Of a stretch of DNA of 64,000 bases, positions 10,288 to 22,800 are shown piece by piece. Within the stretch, counting starts at the first letter, position 1. Every line of letters starts with the position of its first letter. The notes under the pieces were generated by a model. The model did not search any database. It saw only the letters and a list, made by a program, of their open reading frames with translations, and was not told the origin of the DNA. Made by a program: the position numbers and the translations under genes. Source of the stretch: Albugo candida (lineage: Eukaryota; Oomycota; Peronosporomycetes; Albuginales); the NCBI GenBank assembly GCA_040437565.1, contig JBDOQK010000012.1, positions 124,001 to 188,000 on the forward strand. Reading direction: 5' to 3'.

Positions 10288-12150
10288 TTATTCATTATCT
10301 TCAGTTTGTTCATCATCTTCAGATTGTTCATCAGTTTCAGCTTGCTCATCTTCTCTTTTCCTTTTATTTTTATTTTTTTCCCAGTATCGGTTTCTTTCTG
10401 TGAGAGAAATTCTTTGGAGATCCCAATCCAGTGAAACTTCAGCTTCTCCCACAATGGACGCTTCACACAAGCCACGAGATAGGTCAGTAGGTTTAATCAT
10501 CCAAACATAATTTCCAAATACAGAGATAAGTACAACCTCGTAAGTTGACGTGACAAATTTCACACATTGCTTTATACTTTTTAAGTCCCATTTCACCAGG
10601 ATTAGGACTTGGCCACCATCGAGTTCGCTTCTTATTGGGAATGGAGTTTGGAGCAGACTACTACCTGACATGCCTCTACGATTTGCCAATCTAGACTCAT
10701 CGGACGGCGAAACATGTGTGCGAACACGGTTCACTTCATATTCGCACATGAAATCGGGCATGAATCTTATTTCTATGCATGCAGTCGGGGTCTTCGTCGT
10801 CTTCGTCGTCACACATTGACGCAAAGCGGACAGCATTTCCTTATTCGGGTTTTGAAATAGCACCACCACTACTTCAACTAGTGAGAGCCGGTGCAATGCC
10901 CCATGACCATTAAAGCACCGGTTGCATTCAGCCCATTTTTGGCTTAAAAAGTTTGCTTTGACGCAACGGCTGGATTTGTCACTCGTACGCTTTTCGCTTT
11001 CAATTTGATCAGATCCTTCAGTATTGCTGATTGCAGGGACCGGACGCAATGTATGAACACTGTCAACCATACACTTGTCGCTATATTCATAAACACCACA
11101 TCCGGTACAGCTAGGCACTTCCTTTGCGGAGAAAAAAATGATGCGATAATTATAACGGGCCCGATGAAATATTGATGCTGAAGCAAACGATTCATCCTGA
11201 TCCTAAACAATCAATCCGTCTGTTGCGGTCAAACACTTCCAGCACTTTTGGTGCGTTGCATACAGAATTTGCGTTACCAGGCAGACCGGTGTGTACCGGA
11301 GGTTTTGAAAAAGTAATTTTTCATTTTCTATATCGGAATTTTCTCCACGCCAGGACTCCACTTCAGTAGTCTCAATAAGTGGTACCTCAGTTTCGATATT
11401 CGGTCTCGCTTTTGACTCAATGATCGAATGCGAGATTTTATGCTTAAATAGGTCGCACAAGGATTCTGCCAGCTTAATGGTCTTCATTCTTGTTTTATCA
11501 CAAGAAGGCTTGATACTTTCAGGAGATGATGTGTATAGGACATAAATGATGCTCATCTTTCCATCTGAATGAAGGTAATATTTCTCCATGTCACCTGCGT
11601 CGCTGTGTTTATGTATACACGCTTCAAAATCACCAACGCTATGCGCATGTGGTTTATGTAAGCATATACGAGATCTGAAATGAGGGATTGTCTGATCTTG
11701 GCTAGATACTTTACTAGGATGACCAGACAAATGCTGCGTTGGTGCGTCATCCAAGTCCATCGGCTCAGATCTGATATGCTGGTCGGATGATATGTGGTCC
11801 AGCACGAATGTTGCTACCCCTCGAGTTCTTCCTTCAGTACCCGGTAGATCATGATGTTGCATACCACATACATCTTCAAGCATGCAAGACATCACATTCG
11901 TTATGAAAAACGCTGAGCCCAAAACCCGATGCTGCACCACTTCGTGTGCTTTGCTATTTACAGCGATCGATGAGTATACTTTTTTCGCTTCCACACGACT
12001 CGCGCCTGCGAGAAGCAAGCACTTTTGACACGCTATAATCCAACGTGCATTGACATTTATATCGATCCAGTGCAGTTCACCAGCACAACAGCCAGTATGC
12101 TGGCTGACCAGAAACATGCAAATGCTGCTCAGAATCACCGTGGTGTTCAT
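10288..12150 (-). CDS. Secreted Cys-containing protein with acidic tail; N-terminus weakly canopy/saposin-like
   Basis: Two exons (11278-12150, 10288-11202) give 595 aa. The N-terminus is a clear signal peptide (TTVILSSICMFLVSQHTGC). The following 90 residues have a spaced-cysteine helical pattern (IIACQKCLLLAGASR, FFITNVMSCMLEDVC) that resembles the saposin-like canopy (DUF3456) fold, a family of ER proteins helping receptor folding. The similarity is weak and judged by eye. The middle has more Cys pairs (PSCTGCGVYEY, WAECNRCFNG) and a beta-rich part (VVLISVFGNYVWMIKPTD). The tail is basic (KKNKNKRKRE) and then strongly acidic with an EDDEQTEDNEQ-type repeat. There is no KDEL or membrane helix. 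It could be an ER-lumen protein or a secreted one; the function is unknown. Confidence 0.6.
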
Positions 12151-13060
12151 TCTGGAGTCTCAAATATGAATGGATACGGTCTTGTGCCAAAATCGCAAAG
12201 AAGTAGTCAGACCACTCTTCATCACCGCAGTGAAACATTGATATTCGTTTTCGAAATTAAAGAATTCTCTTCTTACATGGTACTTTATTGCATCATTTGG
12301 TACCCTTTTATTTATGATATACAATCAGCATAAGTGGGAAGCAAATGGACTTTTCCTCAGTTGCGAAAGTAAATAACAGCTGTAATTGATATTACAGTAT
12401 CAAAATCGATATGTGCTACACTAAGACGTGTGGCCATTGTCTTAGAAATTACTTTCATGTAGGATTTCTTGAACCATCCGACAGCGCGGGAAACTAAATA
12501 GGTATCAATAAGCGATTCTTACATTCACTCCTCGATCGTACTGATCGAAGCCTCTGCAGATTTTTGATATTTTCCACGAAATCCGATCCATTATGTTGAT
12601 GTCTACGTGTCGAGGACACTCATAGCGCTGATTGGAGAAAACAGCATCTCTCTTACCAGACGGTGAGTAGAGCCGTTGATTTGCGAAATTGCGAAATTGC
12701 GAACGTGGATTGAGTTAGCAACACTTTCTGCTCAGTACCAAATGTACATATTTACGATTACATACTCGCGCAGATGTCAAACATATCAGAAGCGCTAGTG
12801 CTTAACTCGGTATGTGTCACATACATATCCGTATACAGTACAGAAGCTTCCAAGCTGCCCGACTCTGAGGGACAAGTATCCACGTTTATCTCGCGTTCTG
12901 ATCAAAATCTACATCAATTGCACGCGATATTCTAACGATCGCCGCAATGAAGTCCTGCAATCATCTCATTATCAAAAAGACTATGCGAATGGATAAAAGT
13001 TCTGAGTACATTATCGTTGGAATGTTATCGTAAAGTAATCTCTAATTGATGTTATAACCA
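12151..13060. other. Intergenic, AT-rich; one doubtful short ORF
   Basis: About 910 bp between two minus-strand genes. The only protein-like text is an ORF from about 12776 (MSNISEALVLNS) and an overlapping frame to 12996. Any intron joining them would be only 29-34 nt, so I do not call a gene. No repeat or structured RNA is evident. Confidence 0.5.
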
Positions 13061-14586
13061 TTACATGATACTACAGCGGTTTTCTCCCACACAATTTGGC
13101 ATTTCAATTTCTCCGAGGCAATTCGCTGTTTCCAGCCCAAATTCGTCTATGTCTTGAAGTGTTGTATGTTGTACATCCACGGTTCCACCATCAGGAAGTG
13201 CAAACGCCGTGACAATGACGGGAAGTGATTCAGATTTTCGGGAACTGATACTTTTTGGCAACTTGAGCTTTGATGCGTCTTCGTCATTTAAGGAAAGAGT
13301 TGACAATGTTGATAGCGAGGGGCTCGGCTCACTTGTCATAGGCTCCAATTTCGGCTCGCAAACACCCGACTCGATTGGTGAATCCTTAGGGGCCATAACG
13401 GCTTGATTTGAAGAAGATTCTTTAGTATCAATGCTTGCGTCCGCTGTCATGACTGCTTCATTGACCGGAGAATTGTGTACTGAGGGAAGCTCGTCGTCGA
13501 CTACAGACATTTTGATCGTTGTGGTGACGTTGGCATTAGTTACCGCTAGGGTCTCTTCATCTGCTTCTTCTTCGTCAACGGGCTCTGCCTTTGTACTCTC
13601 ATGTATCTTCGGGATGGTCATGTCGAACATTTCAGAGACGCTGCGTTGGATTGGATCCTTTACGTATCGACATGTTTCTCGTTTGCCATGAGACTTGACT
13701 ACTTTAAAATTCAAAAGTGTTCCAGGTTTGGAACTTCCACAGCAGACGTGGCCGCCGAGTGCGCTACTCTTTGGTATAGTAAAATGAGCGAGGGGCTTAT
13801 TATATTTTACTCTAATACGATTTGAATCGACAACAGTCAACGTGATATTCAAGTCGCCATGATGAACGCTCTACATGATGAACACATTGGTTTCCAAAAA
13901 ATACAAAATAAAGAGAAAGACATCCATACTGTCTCAGAAGAGTAGCCTTCCTTTTCGATAATAAAATGCATTTCTCCTTTGATATGCATGGGTTGCAAGC
14001 TCAATAGTTGTTCAGAGCCCGGTGTCTTATTGTTCAAAGAATAGCCAGATCCATCGGAAGTTGTGAGCAGAAATGGCTTTTTGTAGAGTAAAGGCGATCC
14101 ATGTCGCGTCGTTTTATCCGATCGTATAGGAGTGCTATCACGCGAATTTGATCAGTAAGCATTCAGACATGCAGATTTGTCTTACATCATAAATTCTGCA
14201 TCAACGAATGCGTCTTGAGCGTTTTCATCCATCGGCGAAACGACTAAAATATGCTGCGGAATGCGTGATCTTGTATTTCTTACGCTTAAGAGTTTATCTT
14301 GCTCGACAAACCCAAGAAAGCCGCCATCACTCTCCACGTATGCTGACCTTGTAAATAATTTGACAACATCGCCGTAATTGATCACATTTGGATTGATGGG
14401 GACACTGCTGATACTAGAAGAACGAGCAGCACGCGAGCCACACGTTGGACTATCAGTGCAAGAAGGCTGGTTCTTGTCGCCATCAATATTTCGCTCAACT
14501 GCATGATCTGGTACATTTGCATGAGATGTCTCGGTGTTGACCATGATGTTTTGTCCAGTATTGTTTACAAGTGACCTCGAATTCAT
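13061..14586 (-). CDS. Unknown protein with beta-rich N-terminus and C-terminal CaaX box (CSIM)
   Basis: Three exons, 14186-14586, 13930-14134 and 13061-13870, join in frame to 471 aa. The first 300 residues look like repeated beta-trefoil-type blades: NYGDVVKLFTRSAYVESDGG then FLGFVEQDKLLSV, KKPFLLTTSDGSGYSLNNK, EMHFIIEKEGYSSE, and HFTIPKSSALGGHVCC. The GDVV-L-SxxGGFLGF style recalls MIR or fascin-like folds, but I cannot name the family. A Ser/Glu/Asp-rich linker follows. The last four residues are C-S-I-M directly before TAA, a consensus CaaX motif for farnesylation (Met at the end favours farnesyltransferase), so membrane attachment is likely. The start is the first ATG of the exon. The prenylation call rests on the motif only. 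Confidence 0.65.
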
Positions 14587-14801
14587 CGATGTCTCATCTG
14601 GAACCGCTAGACTTGGCGTTAAAATTCTATACTTGTACCGGCTAAAAAAAGAAAAAGCCCGACGCTATCATGTCTGTATGAAGTGGAGGATTATCTTCAG
14701 TATAAATAGAGTGCCTGGACTGAAAATCAGAGCTGATATTTTCTACGATTGTTTAATGTTGGAACTTGATGTCTACATCTCGAACATGAATTCGTGCGTT
14801 C

Positions 14802-17672
14802 TCACTTGAGTAACTCTGAGCCTGGCATGTAAGTAAAATCTTCAAAGTGAGCTTGAGCACGGTGTGTCGCTCCTAATTCTTGCGTCACCGGTGAATCGCG
14901 GGCGATTTCCCTAGTGAAAATGTTGGCGACATTGTTCGTATCGACTTCGCTTGTCACAGTTGGTACAAAGGGAGCCTCCATTTCCTTTTTCAAAAGCAAG
15001 TCGAAATCGATGCTTGCAAAAAATGGATGATCCATGATTTCTTGTGCGCCCATGGGACCAGATCCCAACCGCTTTGCTGGGTCGCGTCGCAATAGCTACA
15101 AAATATCATCCGTCAGCAATGAGATCATAAAGCGATATTTTATACAGAAACATTACTCCCGTCAATAGATCCTTTGCGTCATCGGAAAATGCCTGGGTAA
15201 AAATCACGTCGCGATGAAGAATGTTGTGGAACATTCGTTTTCTGTTTCGATCAAAAAATGGAGTCTACAAAGTCGATTTAGAGCTCTTGTACGTCGCAAG
15301 AGACAAGAGGCAATCGTTACCTGTCCTGTCATCATTTCAAACAGCAGTGTCCCGAATCCCCACCAATCGACCGCTTTACCATACGGCATACCTTTCAAAA
15401 GTTCTGGTGCAATGTATTCTGCTGTTCCACAGAATGTTTTGGCTCCATCTGGTACATCCACATTCTCTTTGGATAGTCCAAAATCTGTCAATGCTATAAA
15501 GCCTTTATCGTCCATCAAAATGTTCTCGAGCTTCAAGTCGCGATAAGCAATGTTCAGCTCGTGCAAATGTGCCATAGAAAGCAAAAGCTGAGCCGCATAA
15601 AAGCGTGAACGTTGTTCGGAAAACTTTCGACACTTTCGCAAATGGAAAAAAAGGGACCCACCATTGTAGTAGTCCATTACGAGATACAATTTGTCTTCTG
15701 ACTGGAACGCATAACGCAATCGGACCACGAAAGGATGATCAATGTCCCGAAGAATGCGGCGTTCTGATTTGGTATGCTCAACTTGATTCTTGGCAAAGAC
15801 GGCTGCTTTCTTGAGCACTTTCATCGCATAAATGGCATTAGGACTCCCGATGCCATCAGGTACTTTTTTTCGGACCAACATAACTTTTCCAAAAGCACCT
15901 TTTCCAACTACTTTGAGCAGATCAAAATCTTCCACACTCAGTTTATTGTTTGGCACTTGCAGGTTGTGAGACTGAGAATTTTTTGCAAGATTATCCGAGA
16001 CTTGAGTATCCGAACGTGTACGGGAAGATTCAGACAATAACGTCATATCACTGCGAGTTCGATGAATTCGAGTTGACTCAGAGCTGTGGTTGCTTGGCAC
16101 ATTCCGTGGTCCTTCTGTGGCGCACTCGGCGCAAACGCGTTGTGCTGTGCTTGAGCCTGGTAAAAATAATCGATCACGCGAGCATGCATTGCAAACGGCT
16201 CGATTACACATTCGACAGTGATGGCGCCGGTCAAAGAGAGTAAAATGAAATAAGCATAAATTACAATGCTTTTCACTGGCGGAGATCTGTGATCCACTTC
16301 CATTCAATTTCAGATCTCGACGCGAGTCTTTGCGATCGACATTGCGAATTGCGGTGACGGATGGTGGGGGTTCGATCACAGGTTTCTCTGCTGCAATATA
16401 CGTTTTGACATCCCGAACTTGAAGAAATCGAAATAATGCGTCTTTGATCTTGTTGATACAAAAAGCTGTGACGTAGTAGTGATTCGAGTTCATTCGCGTC
16501 GGGCTACCTGCCGAAAGGCACGAGCACCCAGTTCGATGTGGAGCATCGCCTTCCAATCGGCTTTGGAATGGCAAATCATTACTTTCCCAATACATTGTCC
16601 GATGCGCCAAAATCGATTTGACGGATTGTGTATCGCCATCTTCTATGCGATGACTTGACTCAATCAATGCAACCGCCCCATTTCGTCGCAACAGCTGATC
16701 TCCTCGGGTCTGTAATAAATATTTGATCAGTACACCACCATACGAGTATCCTAGAAAATACACTCGACGAGCTTTACTCGTGTTTATGTATTGATCCCAA
16801 AGACTTCGAACATGCTCTTCCGGGGTAGAAGATCCAGGTATTTGCACTCGTTGCTTCCCGTCTCGCATGAGTACGACATTTTTATTAGGATTGGCGACCA
16901 ATATACCATATCCTTCATCCAAGGCTGTACGAAAGTAATCCAGCATCGATCCAGACTTGATACCAGCATGAAGCACGAGACCACGACTCCATAGACCAGG
17001 TGATAAACCACGACTCACAGCAACAAAGACAAGCAATTTACTACACGTTCTGTAATTATGTGATGCAAAAATGTTGACTCTGGTAGGTGCATCCTGACTC
17101 GGTATATAAAGTTCTTGGAATCCCAGCTCATGCCTCATGGAGTCTTGCACATATTTAACGATAGCATTTGTCATTTCTTCTTGATGAACAGCCATATCGG
17201 ACGTATCCAGTTGTTTACCAGTTGCTTTCAAACTGATTCTTCCTTCTTCGTCCATTTGATAGAGGGGATGTGTGAAAACAAGCGGGGTTCTCCGAACACC
17301 TTGTGCAGGATTTGACTCCCTTCTGCTCGATTTACTTCGTTGTGGTCTACTACTGCTGCTCTCGTGACTTCCGATGCCTGTTGCTGACTGGTTGGCAAAA
17401 ATGCCATCAGAAGACTGAAATCGATTAATTCGTGTAGTTCCAGTCGTAGATTGTGCATTCGGCCCGAGTGATGCATGCATCGCTCGCATACCACTAGTGA
17501 GATATTGCGCTGGCGTAGATGATGGTGTCGTCAGCATGTTGTTCGTGTAATGTTTCTCACTTGTAGTCATTGTGGAAGAAACGAACTGGCCATTTGGGGT
17601 GCTTTGTACGTTTTCATTTTGTGTGAGATTCTTCTTCTTTTTCCTCCCGAAACGAGGAAAACGAAAGGACAT
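14802..17672 (-). CDS. Arb2-domain / FYVE finger / AGC protein kinase fusion
   Basis: Three exons, 15321-17672, 15157-15264 and 14802-15095, give 917 aa. After a basic Ser-rich leader, residues about 125-390 resemble the Arb2 alpha/beta domain (TPLVFTHPLYQMDEEG, LVLHAGIKSGSMLDYF, and the GYSYGG nucleophile-elbow-like loop). A FYVE finger follows (CNLCLFHFTLFDRRHHCRMC then CNACSRDRLFL). The last 350 residues are an AGC kinase with VGKGAFGKVMLV loop, YAMKVLKK lysine, YRDLKLEN catalytic loop, TDFGLSKE, activation-loop TFCGTAEYIAPE, the extended RRDPAKRLG tail and a hydrophobic motif FEDFTYM, so it should be active and PDK1-dependent. FYVE should bring it to PI3P endosomes. Arb2 proteins in fungi act in heterochromatin silencing; here the role is unknown. 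Two introns fall in the kinase C-lobe. A fusion of this order is unusual outside oomycetes as far as I know. Confidence 0.85.
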
Positions 17673-18291
17673 TTTTCACGAACTAGTCCTTGCCTTCTAC
17701 GACACAGAGGAAGAAGGCTGTAGGATTTTGAGAGCTTAAATCGTTCAAACTTCAATCCGATCGGCGGGAAATTGGATCGATCGCTCAAATTAGAGAAATC
17801 AATTTTCTATAGAGATTATAGTACTGACAAAATGGGCGTTCCTCTTCTTGCACCGACTTTTATTTTTTTACCTCTCTACCAAGCTACAACCCCTACCCGC
17901 ATCATCCGTTATCATTAGAAATCATTACTGATTGGTGTTTATTTCTATACTAATGAACCCTATATGTACGATATGACTTAAGCGGATTGTATGCAGCGTG
18001 TACGGGTTCAACATCACAGCAACTTTGTATGTGTTGAATCTGAGTTGTTGAGAGGACATCACGCGCTCATAGATAGCTGGTTTATTGATTAGATGTGAAT
18101 TGCTTGTTTTGAATGTGATTGAGAAATGTATGGCAGATTGCTCATTCGATAGAATGAGAGTAGTATATGTGAACTATTCCATGAAATTGATATGTTGTTT
18201 GGACATAAATGTCCAGGTACAGACGTGACTTGATTGCTTTGTCTGATATTGTTTACTTTATTGAGATAATACATGGCGTTTAATTCAATAC
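17673..18291. other. Divergent intergenic region
   Basis: About 620 bp between the start of the Arb2-FYVE-kinase gene (-) and the dysferlin-domain gene (+). It holds AT-rich and T-rich tracts and no convincing ORF. It should contain both promoters, but I see no element I can name. Confidence 0.5.
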
Positions 18292-19539
18292 ATGCGCTAT
18301 GTCTTGAGAATAGCAAACTTAAACGGTGATATTTCCACGCAAGCAATAGATTATGATGAAAGTGAATTGGATTTTTGTAGTGAAGTGCATGCTTTAGAAC
18401 ACTTGGTAGATCGTTACCAACATGAATTATGTAATACAAATCCAAGACGAAAAAGGAGCGACGTAGACGATCCGATTGAGATGGATGATATTTTGTATGA
18501 AAACCAGATTTTAAATCTAACGAACTGGCTAGACCAACGTATTGCAACCGGTGTTCCACATTACACGAGCAAGACTGGCGAATGTTGCAGCTTTGGAGAG
18601 GTGCGTGTTGTATCAAGTTATACACTTGCGTCTATCGATAAATGTTGACGCTATAAGATTACACTTCCATCATCTTATTGGCAATGGATCAATGACTGGC
18701 GACTCGAAATCGATCAAAATACTGACGAAGAAGGCTGGGTTTATGGTCAATGCTGGAAACACCTCCTTCAGCATGACACCTCTCAGTGGAACAAGTACTT
18801 GCAAGCGCGCTTACAAAGTGAGCTTGACATTATTGTATTTTTTTTGTGATTATAGCAAAAGGAGTGCGCACGACACTGTTAGACGACGGGTGTGGAAGCG
18901 TAAAAGAGTTTACACCGGGAAAAAACGCGTGATCGAGGAACAGAACAAATATCTAATCTACGTGGATAGTAATGTTAAACTGGTAGGTAAGCACGTCAGT
19001 CAATATGATACACATTTTTATGATACGCGACTAGAAACATGTGAATCAGAAGCTGACCGACCAGGTGCTACCATGCTTCTGCAATTATAACCCGACTTAC
19101 TGTGCTCTTACAGCTGCTGATAGCAAATTCTCGCCTCATGGATTATGAAAATCGGATCAAATTCTATGAGTCAAAGCTTGAATATCTATATACGAGCCAT
19201 GGAAACCTCTGTGACGCTCGCACTTGTGACGAGTCTCCTAATGTAGAAATAGAAGACGCCAATAGCCCGAGCGATAACATGCTGCAGCGTTCACGGGAAC
19301 TACAACACGAAAAAACCGCGTTGGAAGATGGTACAGAGGAGCCTCCATCAACCGAAGAATACGAGAGAAAGCATTCAGCAATTGTCGAACAGTGTGAAAC
19401 TGAATTGAACAATGCTTTTCGCGAATTAAGGGCATTGACAAACAGTACACTCAAATCGGAGGATTCAACCGCTTTCCATACCGTTCATTCGGGCGAGCAA
19501 GTTGTCGCAGAAAAACGAAATAGCTCGTGTTCCACTTGA
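18292..19539 (+). CDS. Dysferlin-domain (DysF) protein with C-terminal coiled coil
   Basis: Four exons, 18292-18600, 18658-18794, 18856-18982 and 19114-19539, join in frame to 332 aa. Exon 2 encodes the DysF N-terminal signature: YWQWINDWRLEIDQNTDEEG followed by WVYG, with the characteristic paired Trp residues. Exon 3 carries the DysF C-terminal motif TVRRRVWKRKRVY. DysF domains occur in dysferlins, TECPR1 and peroxins Pex23/Pex30-32; there is no C2, membrane helix or TECPR beta-propeller here, so it is none of these in full. The last exon is Glu-rich and probably coiled coil (DYENRIKFYESKLEYLY, EQCETELNNAFRELRAL). The exon 2 donor used (GTACTT) is the one that keeps phase; a nearby GTGAGC breaks the motif. 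The function is unknown, possibly membrane-associated. Confidence 0.7.
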
Positions 19540-19601
19540 TAGCTTGCATACTATAATATAATTTTCACGTATAATTTTGACCAATCTGCGCATCTCGCAT
19601 C

Positions 19602-19811
19602 ATTTTGCCATGGCAACGGATGACGATATTTTAGCATATGAAAATGAGCTGCAAGGNNNNNNNNNNNNNNNNNNNNNNNNNNNNNNNNNNNNNNNNNNNN
19701 NNNNNNNNNNNNNNNNNNNNNNNNNNNNNNNNNNNNNNNNNNNNNNNNNNNNNNNNATTTTGCCATGGCAACGGATGACGATATTTTAGCATATGAAAAT
19801 GAGCTGCAAGG
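19602..19811. repeat. Assembly gap with 55-bp direct duplication at the CTF18 start
   Basis: Bases 19602-19656 recur at 19757-19811 across N 19657-19756, including the start codon of the CTF18 gene (19610 and 19765). Only one start is real. Confidence 0.9.
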
Positions 19812-22800
19812 AATTGATGAATGGGAGAGTATGCATGCATATGAGATGGAAATGATTACATCAAATGACGAGATATCTCATACCAATTCAGAGGCACCCG
19901 ATTTATATGAGAAACACTCTACATCAAGAGTATACGATAGCAGCCATTCTCGTAGCAATGTGCAAAATAGACTAGATGATGTGCTTCAGCGATGCGCAAA
20001 ATTACTTGGAGAAGAATCAAGCATGGATCATTCTCCACCAAGACGTGGAGACAGGGAGAAAAACGTAAATCCTCCAAAACGTAGCCTCTTGCTTGGTCAG
20101 CATGTTGCCTCATCTTCAGCTATAGAGGACGAGATTGAGCAATACCTGTTTCGACAACCACCCATTTCGACAGATTCGATATCTATTGTTCTACCAGCAG
20201 GTGAACGGAGGTTCCTAAAAAAGAAATCACTTGCAGAAAGGAGCAGCGCGACCACAAAATTGGATGTCGTTCTCCCCAAATCAGTTTCAGAAATGCTCCA
20301 ATCCATCGAAGAGGTCTGTAAATCGATCTTTCCATATTCTGTCGAATACTGACGAAGTTTGTGTAGCGCCAAGTCCAGGCTCTAATCCTTGATGAGAACG
20401 CATCTAAAGTCAAGATAGCGAATACGGAGCAAAAAAAGACGGATCATCAATTATGGGTCGACAAATATCGACCGAAACGCTTTACAGACCTTCTAAGTGA
20501 TGAGAAAGTCAATCGCGAAGTTCTTTTTTGGATCAAAGAATGGGATAAAATTGTCTTTTTAGATCGAACAGATCATCCTCATAGTCTAAAGAGAAAAGCT
20601 ACCAGTCTAGAGAAACATTCCAGTGTAGACACGAGCAAGACTAATTCCCATCAAGATGCGCGTCCAAAATATAAGGTCCAAGTCGCTTATCACACTACAA
20701 TCGTCTAATTCACAATTGCTCCACCATTAGATTATCCTGTTATGTGGACCTCCTGGCACGGGCAAAACAACATTGGTGCATATAATAGCAAAGCATGCAG
20801 GTTACAACCCGATAGAGATCAATGCTAGTGATGATAGAACAGCTCAAGTCCTACGCAACAAAGTAACTCGGTCAAGTAAGAACGTCATTGAATCTCTCTT
20901 ACATTTTTCATGCTTTTGCAGATTATTAGTGCGATGGAAATGCAATCACTACACAAAGACAAGAGGCCAAACTGTATAATCCTTGATGAAATTGACGGAG
21001 CCATGAATGCTGGAGATAGCAAAAATGCAATATCTGCAATACAAAAAATGGCAACAGCTTCGTATCATCCATTACGTCAACAATCTAACCAGAAGACCGA
21101 AAGCACACACCCGCTATCTCGTCCATTGATATGCATATGTAACGATCAATATGCTCCTGTACTGCGTCCATTGCGAAAAATTGCAAAGATATTCCTTTTG
21201 CATCCACCGAGTCTGCAACGCCTTGTGGCCCGACTGAAATATATATCTCGATTGGAGGGGTTGACAATCACTTCTGGAACTCTGGGTGCATTTTGTCGTC
21301 GCAATCAATGCGATATTCGACATTGTCTCAATGCTCTACAAATCAGACAAAAAACAAAAGGTCATGAATCGAATCCACAGCTATTATCTGACGTGTCTCA
21401 GTCCAAAGAAATCAATCATGACTTGTTTACGACCATGCAGGCAATATTTCATACATCGCATAGCACACACAGCAATCAAAACGGATCCCAGGAAACGTCG
21501 TCATCGAATGGAAAATTAGACTTGTCGAATCGTGTGTACGAAACCGCGTTATCATATGGCAACTGGCCTTTGCTACTAAACTCTTTGGAAGAAAACATTT
21601 CTTGGATGATGTACAACGACCCCACTATGCACAAAACCTACTTTGCTTTCGATTGGATTGGTATGGCAGACATTTGGAATTCGCAAGCCTATAAAGAGCA
21701 ACAATTCCAGCTTATGATGTATATTCCGTTCGCGGCTGTCGCACTGCATCGCGTTNNNNNNNNNNNNNNNNNNNNNNNNNNNNNNNNNNNNNNNNNNNNN
21801 NNNNNNNNNNNNNNNNNNNNNNNNNNNNNNNNNNNNNNNNNNNNNNNNNNNNNNNTGCAACGCCTTGTGGCCCGACTGAAATATATATCTCGATTGGAGG
21901 GGTTGACAATCACTTCTGGAACTCTGGGTGCATTTTGTCGTCGCAATCAATGCGATATTCGACATTGTCTCAATGCTCTACAAATCAGACAAAAAACAAA
22001 AGGTCATGAATCGAATCCACAGCTATTATCTGACGTGTCTCAGTCCAAAGAAATCAATCATGACTTGTTTACGACCATGCAGGCAATATTTCATACATCG
22101 CATAGCACACACAGCAATCAAAACGGATCCCAGGAAACGTCGTCATCGAATGGAAAATTAGACTTGTCGAATCGTGTGTACGAAACCGCGTTATCATATG
22201 GCAACTGGCCTTTGCTACTAAACTCTTTGGAAGAAAACATTTCTTGGATGATGTACAACGACCCCACTATGCACAAAACCTACTTTGCTTTCGATTGGAT
22301 TGGTATGGCAGACATTTGGAATTCGCAAGCCTATAAAGAGCAACAATTCCAGCTTATGATGTATATTCCGTTCGCGGCTGTCGCACTGCATCGCGTTTGC
22401 CCAGCTACCACATCCCCTCGCATTGTATATCCGCGTGCAAGCTTCGAGATGATGAGTCAACGAGAAAAAGTCAAAAACATTACCGGAGCCTTTGTCGAGA
22501 AGATTGGCCATCATCTAGCGTGGCTCCGTGAGAGCACAGGTCGTCTTATGGTTGATGTGATTCCCTGGATACTTTTGGTTCTGTCACCCAACGTAACACT
22601 CAACACTCCATCATATCGAACAAATGAAAAGAATCCAGCTATGGAGAGATTGATCGAAATTATGATTTATTTAGGCCTTTCCTATAGAACTCAGTCTTCC
22701 CTGCAGGACGAGCAAGAAAACTTCATGCTTGAGCCGTGCGTACAAAGTCCACAGCTCAGGTGCTATTCACACTAACATGTTTTTGATAGGGCGCTTCATG

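Noticed and set aside
12776-12996. Possible small LYR-like gene
   Set aside because: The N-terminal text recalls LYR proteins only vaguely and the needed intron would be about 30 nt; no consistent frame.
18542-19090. Long plus-strand ORF overlapping the DysF exons
   Set aside because: It reads introns and another frame; the spliced frame gives the DysF Trp motifs.
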